Assembly (NCBI RefSeq): GCF_001592305.1
Contig: NZ_BCWR01000007.1
Span: forward strand, 1-64,000
Length of the DNA stretch: 64,000 nucleotides
Direction of reading: 5' to 3'
Origin: Hydrogenophaga taeniospiralis CCUG 15921
Lineage (GTDB): Bacteria; Pseudomonadota; Gammaproteobacteria; Burkholderiales; Burkholderiaceae_C
Made by a program: the position numbers and the translations under genes. Below, in pieces: positions 46,451 to 54,271 of the stretch; the first letter of the stretch is position 1; each line of letters begins with the position of its first letter. Below the pieces are notes generated by a model. It saw only the letters and a list, made by a program, of their open reading frames with translations, made no database searches and was not told where the DNA came from.

Positions 46451-47371
46451 ATGAACATCACTTTCTGCTGCACCGACACCAAGGCCGAACCCTGGCTCGA
46501 TGGCCTGCGCGCGGCGCTGCCGGGCGCCACCGTCGAGGTCTGGCAACCGGGTGCGCCGCAGGCCGACCACGCCGTGGTCTGGGCGCCGCCGCAACAGTTC
46601 CTGGACGAGCAGCCCGCGCTCAAGGGCCTGTTCAACATCGGTGCGGGGGTCGATGCGCTGCTCAAGCTGCGGCTACCGCCGGGCGTCAAGGTCGTGCGGC
46701 TGGACGACGCGGGCATGTCGGTGCAGATGGCCGAATACGTGTGCCACGCGGTGATCCGCCATTTCCGCGAATTCGATGGCTACGAGGCCGATGTGAAGGC
46801 CGGGCAATGGTCGTACCGCAAGCCGCGCAACCGCCTGGACTTCCCGGTCGGCGTGATGGGCCTGGGCGTGCTGGGCGAGCGCGTGGCCAAGGCGCTGCGG
46901 GTGTTCGAGTTTCCGGTGCACGGCTGGAGCCGCACGCCCAAGGCTGTCGAGGGCGTGCTCACGCACAGCGGCGAGGTCGGGTTCCAGACCTTCCTGTCGT
47001 CCTGCCGGGTGCTGGTGAACCTGCTGCCGCTCACGCCCGAGACGCGGGACATCCTCAACCGCGACACGCTGGGCCGCTTGCGGCCACAGGCCTACCTGAT
47101 CAACGTGGCGCGCGGCGCGCACCTGGTGGAGGCCGACCTGCTGGCCCTGCTGGAGAGCGGCCACATGGCCGGCGCCACGCTCGATGTGTTCCGCACCGAG
47201 CCGCTGCCGGCCGAGCATCCGTTCTGGACCCACCCCCGGATCACCGTCACACCGCACACCTCGGCGCGCACCCTGCGCGACGAGAGCATCGCGCAGATCG
47301 CCCGCAAGATCGTGGCGCTGGAGCGCGGTGAGCCGGTGGCCGGCGTGGTGGACGCGGCGCGGGGATATTGA
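46451..47371 (+). CDS. ghrA: glyoxylate/hydroxypyruvate reductase A-like D-isomer 2-hydroxyacid dehydrogenase
   Basis: The 306-residue protein is a D-2-hydroxyacid dehydrogenase: Rossmann segment GVMGLGVLGERVAKAL, the substrate Arg in NVARGAHLVE, the Glu in FRTEPLPAEHPFW and the catalytic His in ITVTPHTSA. The GhrA branch reduces glyoxylate and hydroxypyruvate with NADPH. It lies 130 bp after liuD, between pathway genes, and could act on a hydroxyacid from glyoxylate-shunt overflow. The gap contains a decayed repeat. Confidence 0.9.
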   Translation: MNITFCCTDTKAEPWLDGLRAALPGATVEVWQPGAPQADHAVVWAPPQQFLDEQPALKGLFNIGAGVDALLKLRLPPGVKVVRLDDAGMSVQMAEYVCHAVIRHFREFDGYEADVKAGQWSYRKPRNRLDFPVGVMGLGVLGERVAKALRVFEFPVHGWSRTPKAVEGVLTHSGEVGFQTFLSSCRVLVNLLPLTPETRDILNRDTLGRLRPQAYLINVARGAHLVEADLLALLESGHMAGATLDVFRTEPLPAEHPFWTHPRITVTPHTSARTLRDESIAQIARKIVALERGEPVAGVVDAARGY

Positions 47372-47447
47372 GTCCTTTCTGAGACCGAGACTGCACAATA
47401 GCAAGGCTTTGCATTCGTGTTCGTACAAGAAGTCTCAGGAGGAAAAC

Positions 47448-47861
47448 ATGTTCAAAGAACCGATGGGAGAGCTGTGCCCGCCCGCCGTGCGCCGCCCGCC
47501 CGTGCCCCAGGTGTTGCGAGAAGCGCTGAAGGACCACCCTTCGCTTATCACCGAGTTGCAGCACGCCTTGAACCAGATCGAGCTCACACCCACCATGAAC
47601 AAGACCCAGCGCTTTGATCTGTTCGAGCGGGCCACCCTGTCGCTGGAGGGCCGGTTGGAAACCTTCATGGCCCGCGCCCAGGCCGAGCTGCTGGCGGCCA
47701 ACGCGGTGGGCGATGGCATCGCTGCCGCCAAGGCGAGGGACAAAAAGGCCCTGATGTTGCGGTGCCGGGGCGAAGGGCACCTGGAACTCATCGGATTTTT
47801 TGACCTCAGAACACTCCCGCCCGACACGGCCGACCTGCACGCTGGCGCGGCGCAGGGTTGA
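47448..47861 (+). CDS. hypothetical protein within the liu cluster
   Basis: The 137-residue protein has no domain I recognise. It is polar and mostly helical: two Leu/Glu-rich helices around residues 25-80 (LITELQHALNQIEL and RATLSLEGRLETFMARAQAE) suggest a helical hairpin or coiled-coil. A perfect AGGAGG ribosome site lies 6 bases before the ATG, so it is translated well. It lies between ghrA and liuE in the same direction. The tail is less constrained. No function assigned. Confidence 0.65.
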   Translation: MFKEPMGELCPPAVRRPPVPQVLREALKDHPSLITELQHALNQIELTPTMNKTQRFDLFERATLSLEGRLETFMARAQAELLAANAVGDGIAAAKARDKKALMLRCRGEGHLELIGFFDLRTLPPDTADLHAGAAQG

Positions 47862-47892
47862 CCGGCGCCGGCCAACCACCCACACCACCCGG

Positions 47893-48834
47893 ATGCCCAC
47901 CATGCAAACCCCGATCCGCACCCCTGCCACCCTGCCGTCGCTCGTCGAGCTCGTGGACGTGGGGCCGCGCGACGGCCTGCAGAACGAAAAGCAGCCGGTG
48001 CCGGCGGCGGTCAAGATCGAGCTGGTGCACCGTCTGCAGGCGGCGGGTCTGAAAGAGATCGAGGTCACCAGCTACGTGAGTCCGAAGTGGGTGCCGCAGA
48101 TGGCCGACAACACCGAGGTCATGTCCGGCATCCAGCGCCTGCCCGGCGTGCGTTACTCGGTGCTCACGCCCAACCTCAAGGGTTTCGAGGCGGCGCTGCG
48201 TGACCAGCCCGACGAGATCGTGGTGTTCGGCGCGGCCAGCGAAGCCTTCAGCCAGAAGAACATCAACTGCTCCATCGCCGAGAGCATCGAACGCTTCGCC
48301 CCGGTGGTGGACGCGGCCCGCGCCGCCGGCATTTACGTGCGCGGCGCCATCTCCTGCGCGGTGGGTTGCCCGTACGAGGGCTATGTGCCGCCGGAGAGCG
48401 TGAAATACGTGGCCACGCTGATGAGCAGCATCGGCGTGCAGCACATCGGCGTGGCCGACACCATCGGCGTGGGCACGCCGCTCAAGGTGCAGCGCGCGCT
48501 GGACGCGGCCTTGTCGGTGTACACGGTGGACGACATATCCGGCCATTTCCACGACACCTACGGCCAGGCCCTGGCCAACACCCTGGCGGCGCTGGAGATG
48601 GGGGTGTGGCAGTTCGACACCTCGGTGGCCGGCCTGGGCGGCTGCCCCTACGCCAAGGGCGCCACCGGCAACGTGGCCACGGAAGATGTGGTCTACATGC
48701 TGCACGGCATGGGCATCGAAACCGGCATCGACCTCGACGCCCTGGTGGACGCGGGCCAGTACATCAGCGAACAGCTGGGGCGGCCCAGCGGCTCGCGCGT
48801 GGCGCGCGCCCTGCTGGCCAAACGGGCGGGTTGA
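47893..48834 (+). CDS. liuE: hydroxymethylglutaryl-CoA lyase
   Basis: The 313-residue enzyme cleaves HMG-CoA to acetoacetate and acetyl-CoA, the last step of leucine breakdown. The TIM-barrel metal site is visible in LVDVGPRDGLQNEKQ and the His in GHFHDTYGQALANT. The mobile loop Cys is in GGCPYAKGATGNVATED. I use the ATG at 47893; a second ATG nine bases later is also possible. It begins 31 bp after the unknown gene and 5 bp before lysE. Confidence 0.95.
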   Translation: MPTMQTPIRTPATLPSLVELVDVGPRDGLQNEKQPVPAAVKIELVHRLQAAGLKEIEVTSYVSPKWVPQMADNTEVMSGIQRLPGVRYSVLTPNLKGFEAALRDQPDEIVVFGAASEAFSQKNINCSIAESIERFAPVVDAARAAGIYVRGAISCAVGCPYEGYVPPESVKYVATLMSSIGVQHIGVADTIGVGTPLKVQRALDAALSVYTVDDISGHFHDTYGQALANTLAALEMGVWQFDTSVAGLGGCPYAKGATGNVATEDVVYMLHGMGIETGIDLDALVDAGQYISEQLGRPSGSRVARALLAKRAG

Positions 48835-48839
48835 GCACC

Positions 48840-49502
48840 ATGGATCTCAACGTCTGGCTGGCTTTCTTTGCCGCGTCCTGGGTGATCGCGGTGTCGCCCG
48901 GTTCGGGTGCGGTGCTGTCCATGAGCCACGGCCTGGCCTACGGTGTGCGCCGCGCGGGCGCGACCATCGTGGGGCTGGAGCTGGGCCTGTCGGTGATCCT
49001 GCTGATCGCGGGTGTCGGGGTGGGTGCGCTGCTGCTGGCCTCCAGCACCGCGTTCCTGGTCGTCAAGGTGTTGGGCGCGGCCTACCTGATTTGGCTGGGC
49101 TGGAAGCAGTGGCGCGCGCCCAGCGGTGCCGCACAACTGCCCGGTCCCGATGCGGCCGGCAGCGCCCCGGCGGGCGACGCGCACGGCCTGCCTTCGGTCC
49201 GCGAGCGGCTGCTGACCGGCTTCATGACCAACGTCACCAACCCCAAAGGCATTGTCTTCATGGTGGCGGTGCTGCCGCAGTTCATCGACCCGGCCCGCGC
49301 CCTGTGGCTGCAGTTGCTGATCCTGCTGCTGACCTCGGTCGGGGTGGACGTGCTGGTGATGCACGGTTACGCCTTCCTGGCCTCGCGCGCCAAGGCCTGG
49401 CTGGCCACGGCCCGGGCCCGCCGCGCGCAGAACCGGGTGTTTGGCGGCGTGCTCATGGCCATGGGGGCGAGCTTGCTGGTGGTCAAACGCGCGGCCACAT
49501 GA
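48840..49502 (+). CDS. LysE/RhtB-family amino-acid exporter
   Basis: The 220-residue integral membrane protein has six hydrophobic helices, and begins LNVWLAFFAASWVIAVSPGSGAVLSMSHGLAYG, the usual LysE opening. FMTNVTNPKGIVFMVAVLPQF is the second diagnostic block. RhtB-type proteins export homoserine, threonine, leucine or related compounds. It follows liuE by 5 bp, so it is probably cotranscribed and may relieve amino-acid or keto-acid excess; the substrate is inferred. Confidence 0.88.
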   Translation: MDLNVWLAFFAASWVIAVSPGSGAVLSMSHGLAYGVRRAGATIVGLELGLSVILLIAGVGVGALLLASSTAFLVVKVLGAAYLIWLGWKQWRAPSGAAQLPGPDAAGSAPAGDAHGLPSVRERLLTGFMTNVTNPKGIVFMVAVLPQFIDPARALWLQLLILLLTSVGVDVLVMHGYAFLASRAKAWLATARARRAQNRVFGGVLMAMGASLLVVKRAAT

Positions 49503-49536
49503 CGCGGCCCGGCCCGGGCCGCTACCATTTCCGACC

Positions 49537-50061
49537 ATGAGCGAACCATCCCCGAACACCCTTGATCTGCCTGCCGGCGTGTTGCGCGTCACCGAAGCAC
49601 TGGCCGCGCTGGGCCATGCCCACACCCCGGTCATGCTCGACGACGCCGCGCGCACAGCCCAGCAGGCCGCCGACGCGCTGGGCGTGGCGCTGGGCCAGAT
49701 CGCCAAGAGCATCATCTTCCGCCGCAAGAGCGACGACGCCGCCGTGCTGGTCATCACCTCGGGCGACCTGCGCGTGGACGAGAAGAAGGTGCAGGCCATC
49801 GTCTGCGCCGAGGGCGGCAAGCTCGGCCGCGCCGACGCCGATTTCGTCAAGGCGCGCACCGGGTTTTCCATCGGTGGCGTGTCCCCGCTGGCGCACGCCA
49901 CCGCGCCGGTGACGCTGATCGACGACCAGCTGTTCCGCTTCGACGTGATCTGGGCCGCCGCGGGCCATCCGCATGGCGTGTTCCGCCTCACGCCGAACGA
50001 CCTCCAGCGGCTCACCGGCGCGCCGGTGCATGACGTGACCGCGCTGCCGCCCACGCCCTGA
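49537..50061 (+). CDS. YbaK/EbsC-type aminoacyl-tRNA deacylase
   Basis: The 174-residue YbaK/EbsC domain protein removes misacylated amino acids from tRNA (Cys-tRNAPro or Ala-tRNAPro in characterised members). Key blocks are AQQAADALGVALGQIAKSIIFR, which carries the conserved Lys, and GFSIGGVSPLAH. It is a stand-alone deacylase rather than a ProRS insertion. Start ATG 49537. It lies 34 bp after the LysE gene and 5 bp before the DUF1289 gene. Confidence 0.88.
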   Translation: MSEPSPNTLDLPAGVLRVTEALAALGHAHTPVMLDDAARTAQQAADALGVALGQIAKSIIFRRKSDDAAVLVITSGDLRVDEKKVQAIVCAEGGKLGRADADFVKARTGFSIGGVSPLAHATAPVTLIDDQLFRFDVIWAAAGHPHGVFRLTPNDLQRLTGAPVHDVTALPPTP

Positions 50062-50066
50062 CCCCC

Positions 50067-50324
50067 ATGCTGTTCAAGAAACTGTTTTCGCGCCGCGCGG
50101 CGCCCGCGCCCAGGCCGCTGATCAACCTCGACGACGCGCGCGCCCGCCACGTGGACCCCGAGGTGCCCTCGCCTTGCATCTCGGTGTGCCAGATGGACCC
50201 GGCCACCCAGCTGTGCAGCGGCTGCTACCGCACGTTGGAAGAGATCGCGGCCTGGAGCACACTGGACGACCCGCAGCGCCTGGTGGTCTGGGAGCGCATC
50301 GAGGCGCGCCAGACGGCTGGATGA
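50067..50324 (+). CDS. DUF1289 small cysteine-motif protein
   Basis: The 85-residue protein carries the DUF1289 pattern SPCISVCQMDPATQLCSGCY followed by RTLEEIAAWS, a four-Cys metal-binding segment (residues 37-56). Such proteins are small Fe-S- or zinc-binding candidates of unknown role. It begins 5 bp after ybaK and is followed by a type A repeat. Confidence 0.85.
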   Translation: MLFKKLFSRRAAPAPRPLINLDDARARHVDPEVPSPCISVCQMDPATQLCSGCYRTLEEIAAWSTLDDPQRLVVWERIEARQTAG

Positions 50325-50403
50325 CCCCCCCGCCGCGCTTCGCGCGACCCCCTCAAGGGGGCGGCACTGGCCGTCCGGCAAAGCCGGCCCGGCGGTGCCC
50401 TGG
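50325..50403 (+). repeat. dispersed GC-rich palindromic repeat, type A, copy 6
   Basis: The copy abuts the DUF1289 stop codon and contains CGACCCCCTCAAGGGGGCGG and GGCAAAGCCGGCCCGGCGG. A palindromic tail, GCGGAGTGGCGCTCCGC, follows to about 50443. Confidence 0.75.
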
Positions 50404-50472
50404 GCTCCACCACTTCATGCGCTGCGGAGTGGCGCTCCGCCACCGTGACATCCTGACTGTGGAGACCTACCC

Positions 50473-51165
50473 ATGAGCACCGACACCCTGCACGACATCA
50501 GTTTCTGGTACGACCCGATCTCGCCCTACGCCTACCTGGCCTTCGAGCGCCTGCCCGAAGCGCTCATGGGCTTGAGCGTACGGGTGCGCTACAAACCGGT
50601 GCTGTTCGCCGCGCTGCTCCAGGCCCACGGCCAGCTCGGGCCGGCCGAGATCCCCACCAAGCGTGACTGGACCTACCGCCAGATCGGCTGGCTCGCGCAG
50701 CAGCATGGTGTGCCGCTGGAGCTGCCGGCCGCGCACCCGTTCAACCCGCTGGCACTGCTGCGCCTGGGCCTGTGCACCGCCACCGACGAGGCCCCAGGCG
50801 AGACCAACCGCTATGTGACCGAGCAGCTGTTCCACCACGTCTGGCGCGGCGGGCATCACGCCACCGACCCGGCGCGTCTGGCCGCGTTGCAGACCCTGCT
50901 GCAGGACCACATGGTCCAGCGCCAGAAGCCTTGGGCCGCGCCGGACAGTGCGCCCGTGAAACAGCGCCTGCGCGACAACACCGACGCGGCGCTCGCGCTC
51001 GGCCTGTTCGGCGTGCCCGCGCTGGTGGTGGACGGCCGCGTGTTCTGGGGCCACGACGCCCTGCCCATGCTGCGGGCCTACCTCGATGGTGACGCCTGGT
51101 TCCACTCCGGCGCCTGGGAGGCCGCAGCCCGCGTGCCGGTGGGCGTGCAGCGAAACCCCGCCTGA
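50473..51165 (+). CDS. DsbA-family 2-hydroxychromene-2-carboxylate isomerase-like protein
   Basis: The 230-residue protein has the DsbA/HCCA-isomerase fold. The opening FWYDPISPYAYLAFERLPE, with Ser in place of the first redox Cys, is typical of the HCCA isomerase/kappa-GST group, which uses glutathione. FGVPALVVDGRVFWGHDALPML is the second hallmark. In characterised cases it isomerises naphthalene-pathway chromenes, but most chromosomal homologues lack such a pathway, and none is here. The substrate is open. Confidence 0.87.
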   Translation: MSTDTLHDISFWYDPISPYAYLAFERLPEALMGLSVRVRYKPVLFAALLQAHGQLGPAEIPTKRDWTYRQIGWLAQQHGVPLELPAAHPFNPLALLRLGLCTATDEAPGETNRYVTEQLFHHVWRGGHHATDPARLAALQTLLQDHMVQRQKPWAAPDSAPVKQRLRDNTDAALALGLFGVPALVVDGRVFWGHDALPMLRAYLDGDAWFHSGAWEAAARVPVGVQRNPA

Positions 51166-51167
51166 CC

Positions 51168-51188
51168 GGGGCGCCGGCCCCGGCGCCC
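51168..51188 (+). other. GC-rich hairpin downstream of the isomerase
   Basis: GGGCGCC pairs with GGCGCCC around a 6-base loop just after the isomerase stop codon. No T-tract follows, so it may be a weak or factor-dependent end signal. Confidence 0.35.
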
Positions 51189-51198
51189 TGTCGGTCTC

Positions 51199-51359
51199 AG
51201 AGGCTGAGAGTTTTTCGGGCGTGTCCGAGCAACGCGCCAAAACGGGCCCAATCAAGGCGCAAAGCACAGCCATAGCACGGGCTATGGCGCGCATTTGCAA
51301 CGCGGAGTGGGTGCGTTTTGGCGTGGTGAGCGGGCATGAGCGAAAGACTCTCAGCCTCT
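51199..51359. repeat. 161-bp imperfect palindrome
   Basis: AGAGGCTGAGAG (51199-51210) and CTCTCAGCCTCT (51348-51359) are exact complements at the ends. Next in, TTTTTCG faces CGAAAGA with one mismatch, and CGCCAAAACG (51235-51244) pairs with CGTTTTGGCG (51314-51323). The centre has CCATAGC/GCTATGG with an ACGG loop (51270-51287). Its right end runs onto the stop codon of the minus-strand regulator. A large cruciform or a bidirectional terminator is possible, and so is a miniature mobile element. Confidence 0.8.
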
Positions 51360-52429
51360 CAGTCCGGAAACGCCTCTTCCAGCGTCAGCACCCGCCCGGT
51401 GTCGGCGGCTTCGTAGCCTTTGAGCGCCGCGACCCGTGCGCGGAACGCGGGCGACTGCAGCACCGCCAGCACCGGCCTGAGTTCGTCGCGCTCCAGGGCG
51501 CTGGCCGAAACCGCGAAAAAGTAGCGCTCCTTGAGCAGCGGGATGAAGTGCAGGCCGAAGCGGTGCGCTGCAGTCTGCACGCCGATGCCCACGTCGGCCA
51601 TGCCGCTGGCCACAAAGGCGGCGACGGCGGCGTGCGTGAGTTCGGTGTTGTCGTAGCCGGCGATCTGGCGCGGCGCGATGCCCTGGCGCTGCAGCAGCAG
51701 CTCGGTTAGCACCCGCGTGCCCGACCCTTCGGGCCGGTTCACGAAACGCAGGCCCGGGCGGGTGAGGTCGCCCAGGCCGTGCAGGCCCAGCGGGTTGCCG
51801 GGCGCCACGAACAGGCCCTGGGTGCGCACGGCCAGCTGCACCAGCCGGTGGGTCTCGGGCCGCAGCCAGTGCAGGTAGCGCTGCGCCGCCGCGGCCTGGA
51901 ACGTGCCCAGCGGCACGTGAAAACCCGCCAGATCGCAGTCGCCCTGGGCCAGCGCGGCCACGGCCTCCAGGCTGTTGCGGTAGCGCAGCTCCACCGCCAC
52001 CTGGCGCGCCGCCAGTTGCTCGCGCAGCGCCGCCACCGCGAACCCGTGGCTCGCGTGCAGGCGCGGCGCACCGCGCTCGCGGCGCTGCACGCGCCCGAGC
52101 GCGCCTTCCAGTTCCGAGGCCAGCGACTCCAGCAGCGGTTGCAGCCGCGCGCCGATGCGGGCGTCGGCCCAGATGAGCTGCTGGCCCAGCTCGGTCAGCA
52201 GCGAGCCGCGGCCCCGCCCGCGGGTGAGCAGCGCCTGGCCGAACAACTGCTCGGCCTGCCGCACCAGGCCCCAGGCGTGCCGGTATGACAGCCCCAGGTC
52301 GCGCCCGGCCTGCGAGATGCTGCCCGAGTCCTGCACGGCGGCGAGCAGGCGCAGCAGGGTATTGGCGTCGAGCGCGGCGGCGTCTTCGTGGCCGATGCGC
52401 CACTGGGGCTGGAGGGTGATGCGCAGCAT
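51359..52429 (-). CDS. ModE-type HTH regulator with periplasmic-binding-like domain
   Basis: The 356-residue protein has an N-terminal ModE/LysR-like winged helix (LLAAVQDSGSISQAGRDLGL then SYRHAWGLVRQAEQLF) and a C-terminal solute-binding-like domain (about residues 125-340: FHVPLGTF, FVNRPEGSGTRVL, GMADVGIGVQTAA). This architecture is known from molybdate-linked regulators and MoeA-fused relatives. It is divergent from a molybdenum/tungsten-dependent formate dehydrogenase, so it may sense the metal oxyanion or formate and control that operon. The 90-bp gap is AT-rich at 52469-52493. Ligand is inferred. Confidence 0.82.
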   Translation of the reverse strand: MLRITLQPQWRIGHEDAAALDANTLLRLLAAVQDSGSISQAGRDLGLSYRHAWGLVRQAEQLFGQALLTRGRGRGSLLTELGQQLIWADARIGARLQPLLESLASELEGALGRVQRRERGAPRLHASHGFAVAALREQLAARQVAVELRYRNSLEAVAALAQGDCDLAGFHVPLGTFQAAAAQRYLHWLRPETHRLVQLAVRTQGLFVAPGNPLGLHGLGDLTRPGLRFVNRPEGSGTRVLTELLLQRQGIAPRQIAGYDNTELTHAAVAAFVASGMADVGIGVQTAAHRFGLHFIPLLKERYFFAVSASALERDELRPVLAVLQSPAFRARVAALKGYEAADTGRVLTLEEAFPD

Positions 52430-52519
52430 GTGGGCAGGGGTTTCGTGGGGCGGGGGAAACGACCGACTTTATGAAATTCTGAACATATTAAATCCCCCCT
52501 CCGGTGCTACGCTGAATCC

Positions 52520-54271
52520 ATGACAAGCAGCCCCCACGAATCGCGTGCCACGCCGGTCACGCCGGTGATCCCCATCCGCCCCGTCGGGGCACCTGGCCGC
52601 GCCCGGCCGCGCTTCACGCCCAAGGGCCGGCAGGTCCTGCCCGCGGCCAGTGCGCGCGTGGCCGCGCTGTGCGAGGGGCTGGCGCCGCGGGCCGATCTGC
52701 TGATCGAGCACCTGCACCGCCTGCAGGACGCCGAGGGCGCGCTGCGCCACGGCCACCTGGCGGCGCTGGCCGAGCGGCTGCGCCTGAGCCAGGTGGAGGT
52801 GTTCGAGGTGGCGAGCTTCTACCACCACTTCGAGATCGTGGCCGACGACGCGCCCGTGCCCGCCACCGTGGTGCGGGTCTGCACCAGCCTGTCGTGTTCG
52901 TTGGCGGGCGGTGCATCGCTGCTGAGCGATCTGCAGGCCCGTCTGGCGGGCAACGGCGAGGTGCGGGTGCAGGCCGCGCCCTGCATCGGCCAGTGCCACC
53001 AGGCGCCGGCCGCCTGCGTGGGCCAGCGCCAGCTGCCGCACGCCAGCGTGGACGAAGTGCAGGCCCTGCTGGCCCGGGGCGAGACCGGGCCGCGCGAGCT
53101 GCCGGTGCCCACCGCGTCGGTGCTGTCGCAGCTGCAGCGCCTCTTGTCGGGCGCGCTCACGCCCGAGCAGGTGCTGGCCGAACTCAAGACCTCGAACCTG
53201 CGCGGACTGGGCGGCGCGGGTTTTCCGGCCTGGCGCAAGTGGGAAACCGTGCGTGCACAGCCCGGGCCGCGTTATATGGTGGTGAACATCGACGAGGGCG
53301 AGATCGGCACCTTCAAGGACGGCCACCTGCTCACCAGCCTGCACGGCGGTGCGCCCCAGGTGCTCGAAGGCATGCTGATCGCCGCGCAGGTGGTGGGCGC
53401 CGAACGCATCTGGCTCTACCTGCGCGACGAATACCACGACGCGCGGGGCCTGCTGGCGCGCGAGATCGACGCCCTGCGCACCCGGCTGCAGGGCCTGGCC
53501 GCGCAATACCCCGGCTACACGCCGCCGCAGATTGAGCTGCGGCGCGGTGCGGGTGCCTACATCTGCGGCGAAGAGTCGGCGCTGATCGAATCGCTGGAGG
53601 GCAAACGCGGCATGCCGCGCCTGCGCCCGCCCATTGTGGCCACGCACGGCGTGTTCGGTCGCCCCACGCTCGCGCACAACCTGGAGACGCTGTGGTGGCT
53701 GCCCGAGATCCTGGCCCAGGGCGGCGCCTGGCTGGCCGCGCAGGGCCGGCGCGGGCGCAGTGGCCTGCGCCGCTTCTCGGTGTCGGGCCGCGTGCGCCAG
53801 CCCGGCGTCTACCTCGCGCCCGCCGGCATCACGCTGCGCGAGCTGATCGATGAACACGCCGGCGGCATGGCCGAGGGCCACACGCTGTACGCCTACCTGC
53901 CCGGCGGCGCGTCGGGCGGCATCCTGCCCGCGGCGCTGGCCGACGTGCCGCTGGACTTCGACACCCTGGCCGAACACGGCGCCTTCATCGGCTCCATGGC
54001 GGTGGTGGTGCTGGGACAACACGACAGCGCACGCGACGCCGCGCTCAACCTCATGCAATTCTTCGAACACGAATCCTGCGGCCAGTGCACGCCCTGCCGC
54101 GCCGGCACCACCCAGGCGGTGAGGCTGATGCAGGCCCCGGTGTGGGACGCGCCGCTGCTCGCGGAACTCTCGCAGGTGATGCGCGACGCGTCCATCTGCG
54201 GCCTCGGGCAGGCGGCACCCAACCCGATGGACTCGGTGCTGCGGTTTTTCGCGCACGAGGTGAGCGCATGA
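52520..54271 (+). CDS. NAD-dependent formate dehydrogenase beta subunit (NuoE-NuoF fusion)
   Basis: The 583-residue protein fuses a thioredoxin-like [2Fe-2S] domain (NuoE-type; Cys121, Cys126, Cys155 and Cys159) with a flavin subunit (NuoF-type). The FMN/NADH region is NLRGLGGAGFPAWRKW and GAYICGEESALIESLEG. A [4Fe-4S] site is formed by CGQCTPC (Cys520, 523, 526) plus a later Cys near 560. It passes electrons from the alpha subunit to NAD+. The fusion matches the FDH1 beta subunit of Methylorubrum rather than the separate FdsG/FdsB pair. The stop overlaps the ATG of the alpha subunit by four bases. Confidence 0.93.
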   Translation: MTSSPHESRATPVTPVIPIRPVGAPGRARPRFTPKGRQVLPAASARVAALCEGLAPRADLLIEHLHRLQDAEGALRHGHLAALAERLRLSQVEVFEVASFYHHFEIVADDAPVPATVVRVCTSLSCSLAGGASLLSDLQARLAGNGEVRVQAAPCIGQCHQAPAACVGQRQLPHASVDEVQALLARGETGPRELPVPTASVLSQLQRLLSGALTPEQVLAELKTSNLRGLGGAGFPAWRKWETVRAQPGPRYMVVNIDEGEIGTFKDGHLLTSLHGGAPQVLEGMLIAAQVVGAERIWLYLRDEYHDARGLLAREIDALRTRLQGLAAQYPGYTPPQIELRRGAGAYICGEESALIESLEGKRGMPRLRPPIVATHGVFGRPTLAHNLETLWWLPEILAQGGAWLAAQGRRGRSGLRRFSVSGRVRQPGVYLAPAGITLRELIDEHAGGMAEGHTLYAYLPGGASGGILPAALADVPLDFDTLAEHGAFIGSMAVVVLGQHDSARDAALNLMQFFEHESCGQCTPCRAGTTQAVRLMQAPVWDAPLLAELSQVMRDASICGLGQAAPNPMDSVLRFFAHEVSA

